A stretch of DNA of 6,560 bases from positions 1 to 6,560 of the forward strand of contig JAOTWC010000085.1 of the NCBI GenBank assembly GCA_029863105.1. Reading direction: 5' to 3'. This document shows positions 1 through 5,923 of this stretch, piece by piece. Both the position numbers and the translations under genes were made by a program. The notes beneath the pieces are model-generated. The model made no database searches. It was not told where the DNA came from and saw only the letters and a list, made by a program, of their open reading frames with translations. Source of the DNA: Gemmatimonadota bacterium. GTDB taxonomy: Bacteria; Gemmatimonadota; Gemmatimonadetes; Palauibacterales; Palauibacteraceae. Within the stretch, counting starts at the first letter, position 1; every line of letters begins with the position of its first letter.

Positions 1-1968
1 CCGCTCGCTGGCCTCGCGGATCCCGATCGCTCCGAGCGAAAACGAACTCGCCTGGCCGGAACTCCGGGCCCTGTACTCGAGATTCAGTCGGTAGCGGAAA
101 CTCGATGCTCTGATTTGATCGATGGGTTCTTCGTAGATGTCGGGATTCTGATCGGATGCCGCCAGCGGAAACGGCGCACCGAGAGACAGAATGGGCGGGG
201 GCTCGAGAAACGGCTGCAGCGTCGGGAAGACGAGGTAGCTCCCCGCGATCACTCCGAGCCCACCCGAGGACGCCGGACGCCAGATTCGGCCGGCATCGAG
301 TGCATCGTCGTTGGGGGCATCATCCAGACCGAAGATCTCGAGGAACGCGAAGTCTTCGCCGCCCGCCTGGCGAACGACGGGTCCCGATCCGATCGGCCCC
401 TGCGAAATCGTCAAGACGATGCTGCCGGACTCCACGTCGTCGGAACTGGATACCCGGTACACCTGGTGCATTTCCCGCTCCCAGGTGATCCCGCCCGGCC
501 TGTGGGTCTCACCGTCCTTGAGCAACGCCAGTTCCGGCAGTGCGCCGGAGCCCGTGTTTGCGATCTCTCGGAATATTTCCTCGGCGTTGAAGTCGCCTAC
601 CGTGTCGCCCGCCACCGAGATGTAGGTAGCGGCCAGAGCTTCGTTGGGCTGGATTCGCGACTTCATGACGATCCACAAGCCGCTGTCGTGCACGATGTAG
701 TCGTCGCCCTCCACGAGGGGCCGGAAGAACCCCTGGAACTCCGTCGAGTCCGGAAGGCTCGGATCCGCAGCCGCCGGTCGCACAGCCACGGCGCGAGCCT
801 GAATGATCCCATCCTCGACATTCTGCGGTTGGCCCGTCTGGACCTCGTGCCTGTATAGCTTGATGGCCGATCCGGGCCGGAGGTTGAGGGGCACCTCCGT
901 ACCGTTCAGCGAGGTCACATCGATGTGGGGGTACGACGGGAACTCGCGCGGATCTACGATGAAGAAGAACTGCCCGTCTGCGTACCCGGCGTCGTCGATG
1001 ACCGCTTCGAAGTCCTGGAGGACGCCGGTCTGCCCGCTTCCACCCACGTCCAGCGTCAATCGCCTTGTCTGGACGCTGCCGTCCTGCTCGGCCAGCACGG
1101 CCTGGACCTTCATCGGGCCCAATCGGGCGTTGGTGCGGATGCCGAAGTTGCCCGCCGGAATGCCCCGCGAAATGAACCGGGACTGCGGCAGGGGAAGCGA
1201 GACCTCACCCACCTCGACGAACTCGAGGATTTCGCCTGGCTTACCCTGATAGAACACGTTGAGGTTGTTGGTTGCATCGAATTCGCGGGTCTGGTCGAAA
1301 TCAACGTCCAGATGGATTCGCTCCGAGATCGTGCCGTTTACTCTGGCCCGAAGTTGGAACTCCGGGCGGATCGAGGGCGTGGCGCTGGCGTTGCACTTCT
1401 GGCCCGTGCCGAGTGTGCAAGGGTCGAATGACTGCCACTCGGACCCGATCTGACCGGTGCCGTCGATCTCGATGTCCAGGTCGGCGAGCTCGGCCAGAGC
1501 GTCCGGCAACAACTGGACGCGTTGTTCCGGCGTGATGGCATCGAGTTCGTCTTCGTCGGCGATCGGCGCGTCGAAGAACCGGCGGGTGTCGAAATCCTCG
1601 GGAAGCTTGTCCAGCGGAAGGAACACCATCCACAGCGTGTCGCGTTGCGCCGCGAGACGTCGATTCTGCCCCTCTGTCCGTTCAGCGAGCCATGCGCTGG
1701 CTGGCTGACCGAGCCTCCGGGAGCGTGGTCGCGCGACGACCAGCGAAGAGGTCAGATCGACACGCCACACGTAGGGAACGCGGGTCAATCCCACAGGAAG
1801 CCCCGTCGGCAGTGCTGGAGTTACCGAATCGGCGACCACCGGAGCATCCTGCCCGATGGACTCACTCGGGAGCAGGTACACGGCGCCGAGGGCAATGGCC
1901 AGGCGGCCAAGGTCGCGTCGCCGGTCGCGCAGATGCTTACCGATGGTCAGGCGCAGGTCTCCGCTCAC
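1..1968 (-). CDS. sprA: SprA-like giant outer-membrane protein, N-terminal 656 residues (partial)
   Basis: The minus strand is open without a stop from GTG at 1968 to the window edge, so the C-terminus lies outside. The start is basic (DRRRDLGR, about residues 15-22), followed by a hydrophobic stretch LAIALGAVYLLP (23-34), which fits a signal peptide. Sequence features recalled from SprA proteins include RIHLDVDFDQTREF (217-230), NNLNVFYQG (about 234-242), EILEFVEVGEVSL (246-258), IPAGNFG (290-296), FLEIFGLDDAPNDDALD (about 562-578), LVFPTLQPF (599-607) and FRYRLNLEYRARSSG (645 onward of this piece, then GAIGIREASER at the edge). In Bacteroidota, SprA forms the very large outer-membrane pore of the type IX secretion system, usually over 2000 residues, so about a quarter may be present here. 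Two cysteines, C184 and C192, may form a disulfide. The GTG start has no clear ribosome site and is the only standard start after an in-frame stop at 2011-2013. It follows a tonB-like gene by 114 nt on the same strand. Family call is firm; its role in secretion in this organism is inferred. Confidence 0.86.
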   Translation of the reverse strand, partial: MSGDLRLTIGKHLRDRRRDLGRLAIALGAVYLLPSESIGQDAPVVADSVTPALPTGLPVGLTRVPYVWRVDLTSSLVVARPRSRRLGQPASAWLAERTEGQNRRLAAQRDTLWMVFLPLDKLPEDFDTRRFFDAPIADEDELDAITPEQRVQLLPDALAELADLDIEIDGTGQIGSEWQSFDPCTLGTGQKCNASATPSIRPEFQLRARVNGTISERIHLDVDFDQTREFDATNNLNVFYQGKPGEILEFVEVGEVSLPLPQSRFISRGIPAGNFGIRTNARLGPMKVQAVLAEQDGSVQTRRLTLDVGGSGQTGVLQDFEAVIDDAGYADGQFFFIVDPREFPSYPHIDVTSLNGTEVPLNLRPGSAIKLYRHEVQTGQPQNVEDGIIQARAVAVRPAAADPSLPDSTEFQGFFRPLVEGDDYIVHDSGLWIVMKSRIQPNEALAATYISVAGDTVGDFNAEEIFREIANTGSGALPELALLKDGETHRPGGITWEREMHQVYRVSSSDDVESGSIVLTISQGPIGSGPVVRQAGGEDFAFLEIFGLDDAPNDDALDAGRIWRPASSGGLGVIAGSYLVFPTLQPFLEPPPILSLGAPFPLAASDQNPDIYEEPIDQIRASSFRYRLNLEYRARSSGQASSFSLGAIGIREASER

Positions 1969-2018
1969 ACGGCTCGGGTGACAGTTGGACAGCGGTCGGG
2001 AACGTCGGGCTCAGCCAT
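1965..2018 (-). other. possible 17-codon leader ORF overlapping the sprA start
   Basis: An ATG at 2018-2016 opens a frame of 17 codons (begins MAEPDVPDRC, ends TRAV) that stops at TGA 1967-1965. Its last bases, GTGTGA, contain the sprA GTG, so stop and start overlap as GTGA, the arrangement seen with translational coupling. No Shine-Dalgarno precedes the ATG. If the TATATT at 2032-2027 is a -10 element, transcription would begin at about 2018-2020, making this ATG nearly leaderless. It could equally be chance, or the true sprA N-terminus disturbed by a 2-nt difference in the GTGTG run. Expression is unproven. Confidence 0.25.
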
Positions 2019-2026
2019 GGCGGCTG

Positions 2027-2055
2027 AATATAGACAGGCCTGTGGAACGGGGAAA
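2027..2055 (-). promoter_or_regulatory. candidate promoter for sprA with embedded 10-bp palindrome
   Basis: On the minus strand TATATT at 2032-2027 resembles a -10 hexamer in an otherwise GC-rich region. The sequence 17 nt upstream is TTTCCC (2055-2050), a poor -35; TTGTTT lies at 20 nt. The spacer contains the perfect palindrome ACAGGCCTGT at 2034-2043, which could be an operator. A 6-bp stem (TCAGCC/GGCTGA, 2011-2027) lies just downstream. sprA may instead be transcribed from the tonB-like gene 114 nt upstream. The evidence is weak. Confidence 0.25.
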
Positions 2056-2082
2056 CAAACTCCGCGTTGCGACGCACCCCGG

Positions 2083-2781
2083 TCAGAACACGAACGTCAT
2101 TTCCGCCCAGTCGGCGACAGCGAGACCGTCACGCCGTGCCGGAAAGTAGTCCATCGAAAGCAGACCCTTGCGCAACTCGCGGTCGAACCCCGAGTCCGGG
2201 ATACGGGGCTCCACCTGGATTTCCCCGGTTGGCTTCCCGAGTGCATCGAGCTGCACTCGAACTGTCACCCGCATGCCTTTCACATCCCTGGGTGGATCCC
2301 ACAACGGGGTGATGGAGCGCGGGCTGGCTTCCGAGTGCCGATCGTCTCCCTGGGCGTCGCTCCCACCGTCTCCACCGCCGTCCGCCTCGGCCCTGCCCGG
2401 TCCCCCGTTCTCGCCCATCGCAGCGGCGCCGCCGCTCGGACCGGACAGGGCGGCTGTCAGAACGGACCGCTCCGGCTCCTGCACGTCCACGTCGGGTTCG
2501 TCGAAGCGTGGCACGTTCGACGGGGGAGCCGGAATCACGATGGGACGAGGTGCTGCAATCGCAATCGCCTGCATCTCTCCGCCGCCGGATGCGGCGCGGA
2601 AGTCGCCGGCGCGCGGACCCGCCGCCAGGGATCTCTGGTCGTTCAGGTTGCTCGTTCGCCAGCCGAACAGCAGCAGAACGTGAACGAGCAGGGACAGGGC
2701 GAACCCCACCACCAGCGCTTTCCGGTTCCGCGCCGAGTTTCGACGGCTGGGCACAAGGCTATGGGACAGCTCGTTCAACAC
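2083..2781 (-). CDS. TonB-like energy transducer
   Basis: This is a 232-residue protein starting at GTG 2781. The cytoplasmic N-terminus is basic (PSRRNSARNRK, 11-21), followed by a single membrane helix at about residues 22-40. The helix contains S30-LLV-H34, matching the Ser-x3-His motif of the TonB transmembrane helix (S16/H20 in E. coli). A proline-, glycine- and acid-rich periplasmic linker spans about 60-165, and the C-terminal domain (about 168-232) fits the TonB_C fold, with MRVTVRVQLDALGKPTGEI, then GFDRELRKGL and a terminal EMTFVF. TonB proteins transmit energy from the inner-membrane ExbB-ExbD motor to outer-membrane transporters. No exbB or exbD is visible here. It lies just upstream of sprA on the same strand, so it may serve that protein or another receptor; this is inferred. 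The frame is open upstream to an ATG at 2946, but that would add 55 residues unlike a TonB N-terminus. GTG 2781 has GGGAG 6 nt upstream; TTG 2778 is an alternative. Confidence 0.83.
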   Translation of the reverse strand: MLNELSHSLVPSRRNSARNRKALVVGFALSLLVHVLLLFGWRTSNLNDQRSLAAGPRAGDFRAASGGGEMQAIAIAAPRPIVIPAPPSNVPRFDEPDVDVQEPERSVLTAALSGPSGGAAAMGENGGPGRAEADGGGDGGSDAQGDDRHSEASPRSITPLWDPPRDVKGMRVTVRVQLDALGKPTGEIQVEPRIPDSGFDRELRKGLLSMDYFPARRDGLAVADWAEMTFVF

Positions 2782-2787
2782 GCCACG

Positions 2788-2792
2788 CTCCC
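2788..2792 (-). promoter_or_regulatory. Shine-Dalgarno GGGAG of the tonB-like gene
   Basis: On the minus strand GGGAG is followed by a 6-nt spacer and then GTG at 2781-2779. This favours GTG 2781 over the in-frame ATG at 2946, which lacks such a site. Confidence 0.55.
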
Positions 2793-2802
2793 GATTCGTC
2801 TC

Positions 2803-2824
2803 ACCGCATCGACAGCGATGCGGT
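2803..2824 (-). promoter_or_regulatory. perfect 9-bp inverted repeat in the tonB-like leader
   Basis: ACCGCATCG (2803-2811) and CGATGCGGT (2816-2824) are exact reverse complements around a 4-nt loop. In the minus-strand transcript this gives a strong hairpin ending about 10 nt before the GGGAG ribosome site. There is no T-tract, so it does not look like an intrinsic terminator. It could be an operator for the divergent promoters or an RNA hairpin affecting tonB translation or stability. Its function is not known. Confidence 0.45.
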
Positions 2825-2951
2825 CTCACTGCTGGTTTGTATCGCCTGATCCAGGCCAGTGTTCCTTGCAGCGCCCGGCGGGCGCGGCCAGATTGGCCGT
2901 TCGTCTGGGACCGCTGCAGAGCCGGTGGGCCCTGATCCTGCTGCACGAACG

Positions 2952-3626
2952 GTGGCCGAGATCGCGTCGTTGAACCCGCATCCCGCCGTATTGCTCCTCC
3001 TCGCTGCCGTCACGGCGTGCTGGCGAATCGGAGACCCTACATCTGACGATGCCCTGGTGTCCTGGGCGGCCTTCCCGGATACCGTGGTCTCCGGCGAGGT
3101 GTTTTCGATGGAATTCGCCGGGCCGATCACGCCGAATGCCTGTGGACGATTGGATACCGCGACCGTCTCCGTGACGGACTCCACTGTCTTTCTGGATGCC
3201 CGTCGATTGACGTACGATACGTCCTGCCTTGACACTCCGATCAGCTTCTACGAGGCCCGAGCGCTCCGGCTCACGGCTGGCACGTACCTCGTACGGGGCG
3301 CGCACCGGGAGTTCGGGCAGATCGTGGCGCTGGACTCGGGGAGATTTTCGGTGATGCGGGCCTCGGGCGAGGGCACGGTTCAGGCCCGGGAGGGATGTGC
3401 GCTGTTCGGACCGGGCCGGTTGGGCAATCAGCGACCGTTTGCCCTGTTGGGAAGCCTGGACCAGCTCGGACCGGCGCTGGATACCGATCGCGTAGTGTGG
3501 GTTCGGGGCGCACTATCCGGCTTCGTTTCGTGCGGCGATTTCGGCTCGCGTCCAGCGATTCGGGTCGAGTCGGTCGAGGTCCGAGAAGGTACGTCGGAGG
3601 AGTACTACGCTGATCACGAGAACTGA
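2952..3626 (+). CDS. predicted lipoprotein of unknown function
   Basis: Read from GTG 2952 this is 224 residues. Residues 12-22 are hydrophobic (AVLLLLAAVTA) and end at C23, giving a lipobox V-T-A-C, so the mature protein should be lipid-anchored, probably in the periplasm or outer membrane. The mature part looks all-beta. A first half (about 33-135) has alternating hydrophobic strands with C64 and C92 and could be an Ig-like sandwich. A second part (about 145-212) runs from EGCALFG through VVWVRGALSGFVSCG to IRVESVEVREG, with C149 and C194, and looks like a small barrel of OB type. The four cysteines may form two disulfides. I do not recognise a specific family or function. The start is uncertain: no Shine-Dalgarno is seen, the n-region lacks Lys or Arg, and GTG 2925 (adds an Arg) or TTG 2970 are alternatives. 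It ends 54 nt before kbl and may or may not share its transcript. Confidence 0.62.
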   Translation: MAEIASLNPHPAVLLLLAAVTACWRIGDPTSDDALVSWAAFPDTVVSGEVFSMEFAGPITPNACGRLDTATVSVTDSTVFLDARRLTYDTSCLDTPISFYEARALRLTAGTYLVRGAHREFGQIVALDSGRFSVMRASGEGTVQAREGCALFGPGRLGNQRPFALLGSLDQLGPALDTDRVVWVRGALSGFVSCGDFGSRPAIRVESVEVREGTSEEYYADHEN

Positions 3627-3668
3627 CGGCCACCGGGCCGATTGCCGAGGAAACTGATGGTCTTATAT

Positions 3669-3676
3669 GGAGAAGG
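3669..3676 (+). promoter_or_regulatory. Shine-Dalgarno deciding the kbl start
   Basis: GGAGAAGG stands 4-8 nt before ATG 3681. The frame also has an ATG at 3657 and is open from further upstream, but only ATG 3681 has this site, and it gives a protein of the usual length. Confidence 0.7.
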
Positions 3677-3680
3677 CGAC

Positions 3681-4883
3681 ATGGAACCTGCCGCCGTGAA
3701 TGCCGGACTCAATCGCCGGCTGTCTGCGGCGCTCGATGACATGGAATCCGGAGGCGTGCTCAAGAAGCTGCAGCACATACTCGGGCAGCAGGGCCCCGTC
3801 GTCGAACTCGAAGGCTACGGACCGACAGTCAATCTCTGCTCCAACAACTACCTCGGACTCTGCAACCGACCGGAGGTCGTGGAAGCGGTGCGGGACGGGG
3901 CGGCAAAATATGGCGCCGGCACGTCTTCCGTGCGGTTCATTTGCGGTACGTTCGACATACACCGCGCCCTCGAGGACAGGATCGCTGATTTTCTCGAGAC
4001 GGAAGCGGCGCTCACGTTCACCTCCTGCTGGAACGCCAACGAGGGCCTGTTCGCTCCTTTGCTCGGACCCGAGGATGCGCTGATTTCGGACGAACTCAAC
4101 CACGCCTCGATCATCGATGGCGTGAGGTTGTGTAAGGCAGACAGGCACATCTATCGCCATATGGACGTCGGCTCCCTCGAGGACGTTTTGAAGCAGACCT
4201 CCGGCGCTCGCCATCGTCTTGTCGTCACCGACGGCGTATTCAGCATGGAGGGCGAGATCGCCCCTCTGCCCGACATTCGGGGGCTGTGCGATCGATATGA
4301 CGCCATCCTCGCCGTCGACGATTCGCATGCGACCGGCGTGCTCGGGGACACGGGTCGCGGCACTCCAGAGCACTTCGGGATGCACGGCGAGATCGACATC
4401 ATCACGTCCACGCTCGGAAAGGCGCTGGGCGGAATGGCCGGTGGTTTCATCGCCAGCAGCAGAGCCGTTATCGACTACCTGACCCAGCGGTCACGAACAC
4501 AACTGTTCACGAATGCCATCGCCCCGCATTCGGCATCGGGTGCTCTCGCGGCGATCGACGTGCTGGAATCACACCCGGAGTTGGTTGGTCGGTTGCGTGA
4601 CAATACGGCGTACTTCAGGCGTGAACTGACTGCGCTCGGATACGCGCCGATCGAGGGTGACACGCCGATCGTTCCGGTGATCATCGGAGAAACCGCCGCG
4701 GCAATCGAGCTCAGCACTCGGCTGCTGGACGAAGGCGTATTCGTTATCGGGTTCGGGTTCCCGGTCGTGCCACACGGAGAAGCCCGAATCCGTTGCCAGA
4801 TCTCTGCCGGTCACGACACGGCGCAGTTGGATCTCGCACTCGCGGCCCTGCAGAAGGTCGGGTCCAGCCTGGGGGTGATCTGA
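3681..4883 (+). CDS. kbl: glycine C-acetyltransferase (2-amino-3-ketobutyrate CoA ligase)
   Basis: This 400-residue PLP enzyme belongs to the alpha-oxoamine synthase family. With threonine dehydrogenase, Kbl splits 2-amino-3-ketobutyrate with CoA into glycine and acetyl-CoA in the cytosol. Recognisable segments are CSNNYLGL (53-60), SSVRFICGT (82-90), DELNHASIIDGVRLCKA (137-153), TDGVFSMEGEIAPL (183-196), VDDSHATGVLG (212-222) and TLGKALGG (244-251) with K247 as the expected PLP lysine. FGFPVVPHGEARIR (358-371) follows, and the protein ends LGVI. SVRFICGT, the LNHASIIDGVRLCKA segment and FPVVPxGxARIR match E. coli Kbl (398 residues) better than BioF or serine palmitoyltransferase, the main alternatives. 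No tdh is in the window, so the partner reaction or substrate is unverified. Only 1 nt separates its TGA from the rpe ATG, which implies cotranscription and coupling. Confidence 0.9.
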   Translation: MEPAAVNAGLNRRLSAALDDMESGGVLKKLQHILGQQGPVVELEGYGPTVNLCSNNYLGLCNRPEVVEAVRDGAAKYGAGTSSVRFICGTFDIHRALEDRIADFLETEAALTFTSCWNANEGLFAPLLGPEDALISDELNHASIIDGVRLCKADRHIYRHMDVGSLEDVLKQTSGARHRLVVTDGVFSMEGEIAPLPDIRGLCDRYDAILAVDDSHATGVLGDTGRGTPEHFGMHGEIDIITSTLGKALGGMAGGFIASSRAVIDYLTQRSRTQLFTNAIAPHSASGALAAIDVLESHPELVGRLRDNTAYFRRELTALGYAPIEGDTPIVPVIIGETAAAIELSTRLLDEGVFVIGFGFPVVPHGEARIRCQISAGHDTAQLDLALAALQKVGSSLGVI

Positions 4884-4884
4884 G

Positions 4885-5559
4885 ATGCTGGAGCGAATCG
4901 TTGCGCCATCCCTGCTGGCGGCGGACTTCGCGTGTCTCGGCGATCAAGTAGCTGAGTGCGAAGCTGCCGGAGCGCGTTGGTTCCATTTCGACGTCATGGA
5001 CGGACATTACGTCCCGAACCTCAGCATCGGAATTCCGGTTTTGAGATCGCTGCGCGCGGTGACGAGTTCGTTTCTGGACGTCCATCTGATGATCGACAAT
5101 CCGGAGATCTTCCTGGAGCCTTTCGCGGATGCGGGTGCGGATCTGATCACCATCCATCAGGAAGTGTCCACCCATCTGCACCGTGACGTCCACGAGATCA
5201 GGCGGTTGGGAAAGAAGGCCGGCGTGGCCATCAATCCGTCGACGGCCGCATCGGCGATCGCCGAGGTACTGCCGTTCGTGGACCTCGTGCTGGTCATGAC
5301 GGTAAACCCCGGCTTTGGGGGACAGACCTTCATACACGCGGCCGCCCGGAAAGCCACCCAGGTTCGAGCCATGGCTGACGATCTGGGCCTGGCACACCTG
5401 CACGTCGAGGTCGACGGCGGCGTCGGGCCCGACACGGCTCCCGTTGCCGCGAGAGCCGGAGCCGACGTCCTGGTCGCCGGATCGTCGGTGTTCCGCGGAC
5501 CCGGGACGATCGGACAGAATTACGAGGCGATCCGGAGGGTGCTTGAAGCCGGCACGTGA
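4885..5559 (+). CDS. rpe: ribulose-phosphate 3-epimerase
   Basis: This 224-residue TIM-barrel enzyme interconverts D-ribulose 5-phosphate and D-xylulose 5-phosphate in the pentose phosphate pathway. It carries the full set of expected active-site residues: S9 in APSLLAADF, H34 and D36 in HFDVMDGHYVPN (34-45), H67 in DVHLMI (65-70) and D177 in VEVDGG (174-179). The metal ligands are therefore H34, D36, H67 and D177, at the same numbers as in the E. coli enzyme. VMTVNPGFGGQTFI (137-150) and AGSSVF (198-203) supply the phosphate-binding loops. The length is normal. ATG 4885 is 1 nt after the kbl stop, with the G-rich GGGGGTGAT near the kbl end as a possible ribosome site. The 3' end overlaps the next gene by 17 nt. 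There is no obvious metabolic link to its neighbours, so this looks like a housekeeping gene within a mixed operon. Confidence 0.97.
   Translation: MLERIVAPSLLAADFACLGDQVAECEAAGARWFHFDVMDGHYVPNLSIGIPVLRSLRAVTSSFLDVHLMIDNPEIFLEPFADAGADLITIHQEVSTHLHRDVHEIRRLGKKAGVAINPSTAASAIAEVLPFVDLVLVMTVNPGFGGQTFIHAAARKATQVRAMADDLGLAHLHVEVDGGVGPDTAPVAARAGADVLVAGSSVFRGPGTIGQNYEAIRRVLEAGT
5534..5539 (+). promoter_or_regulatory. Shine-Dalgarno for the JAMM peptidase gene, inside rpe
   Basis: GGAGGG followed by TGC and then TTG 5543 lies within the 3' end of rpe. It supports the TTG start over GTG 5564, which has no such site. The same layout (GGAGGA-TGC-GTG) recurs before the next gene. Confidence 0.6.
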
Positions 5560-5923
5560 TCTCGTGCTGACAGACTCGGCGCGGCGCCTGCTGCACGAGG
5601 ACGCAGCCCGCGAGTACCCGCAGGAGGCATGTGGAGCGCTGCTTGGATCCGCCGATCGGGTGGTCGAGGTGCACCCGCTGCCGAATCGAGCGCCGCACCC
5701 CCGCGTGTCTTTCGCCATCGAACCGTGTGACCTGGAGCCGCTGCTGACGGCTGAAGCCGGCGGCGGCCTGGCGGTCATCGGTTTCGACCATTCGCACCCC
5801 GACAGCGAACCCCGCCCGTCGAAGCGCGATCTTGCGGCAGCGTTGCCCGGTTACTGGTACCTCGTCGTCGGAGTCGATCGCGGCGTTAGCGGACGATTTC
5901 ATGCGTGGAGGATGCGTGGCTGA
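5543..5923 (+). CDS. JAMM/M67 zinc metallopeptidase, Mec-like
   Basis: This 126-residue single-domain protein has a complete JAMM (MPN+) motif: E28 in YPQEACGALLG (25-35), then H83-S-H85, seven residues, S93 and D96 in HSHPDSEPRPSKRD (83-96). H83, H85 and D96 should bind zinc, with E28 as general base. JAMM enzymes cut isopeptide or peptide bonds after the Gly-Gly tail of ubiquitin-like proteins. The compact size and the EACG segment recall mycobacterial Mec, which releases cysteine from the CysO-cysteine adduct. The gene sits directly before a fusion of a CysO/MoaD-like carrier and an E1 enzyme and overlaps it by 8 nt, so that protein is the obvious candidate substrate; this is inferred. TTG 5543 is chosen because of GGAGGG just upstream; it overlaps rpe by 17 nt. 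GTG 5564 would shorten the protein by 7 residues without touching the motif. Confidence 0.85.
   Translation: MKPARDLVLTDSARRLLHEDAAREYPQEACGALLGSADRVVEVHPLPNRAPHPRVSFAIEPCDLEPLLTAEAGGGLAVIGFDHSHPDSEPRPSKRDLAAALPGYWYLVVGVDRGVSGRFHAWRMRG
5907..5912 (+). promoter_or_regulatory. Shine-Dalgarno for the carrier-E1 fusion gene
   Basis: GGAGGA then TGC precedes GTG 5916, inside the end of the JAMM gene. GTG 5925 is also in frame but lies 13 nt from GGAGG. Either start leaves the carrier domain intact. Confidence 0.55.

Larger units (their letters stand above)
2782..2951. other. divergent intergenic region
   Basis: About 170 bp separate the minus-strand tonB-like gene from the plus-strand lipoprotein gene, so promoters for both directions should lie here. 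Apart from the 9-bp inverted repeat I see no convincing -35/-10 pair on either strand. Candidates such as GATACA on the minus strand near 2838 have no partner. No RNA gene is recognisable. Confidence 0.5.

Noticed and set aside
115..1431. Plus-strand open frames of 148-247 codons over the left part of the window
   Set aside because: They are antisense to the sprA frame, which matches a known family throughout. None shows a coherent domain.
2782..2946. Upstream extension of the tonB-like protein to ATG 2946
   Set aside because: The extra 55 residues are Arg- and Gln-rich and unlike a TonB N-terminus, would span the 9-bp hairpin, and lack a ribosome site. GTG 2781 has GGGAG at proper spacing.
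1522..2973. A 483-codon plus-strand open frame running antisense to the sprA start and the whole tonB-like gene
   Set aside because: It has no recognisable domain, its translation is rich in Arg, Gly, Pro and His as expected of an antisense frame in GC-rich DNA, and both minus-strand genes beneath it have clear family features.
3627..3640. Small hairpin CGGCC-ACCG-GGCCG just after the lipoprotein stop as a terminator
   Set aside because: The stem is only 5 bp and there is no T-tract, so an intrinsic terminator is not supported.
3661..3668. TCTTATAT before kbl as a -10 promoter element
   Set aside because: It lies only about 12 nt before the ATG and abuts the ribosome site, so a transcript started from it would lack that site.
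4744..5778. A 344-codon minus-strand frame opposite rpe and the JAMM gene
   Set aside because: It is antisense to rpe, whose active-site residues are all present, and its translation shows no domain.
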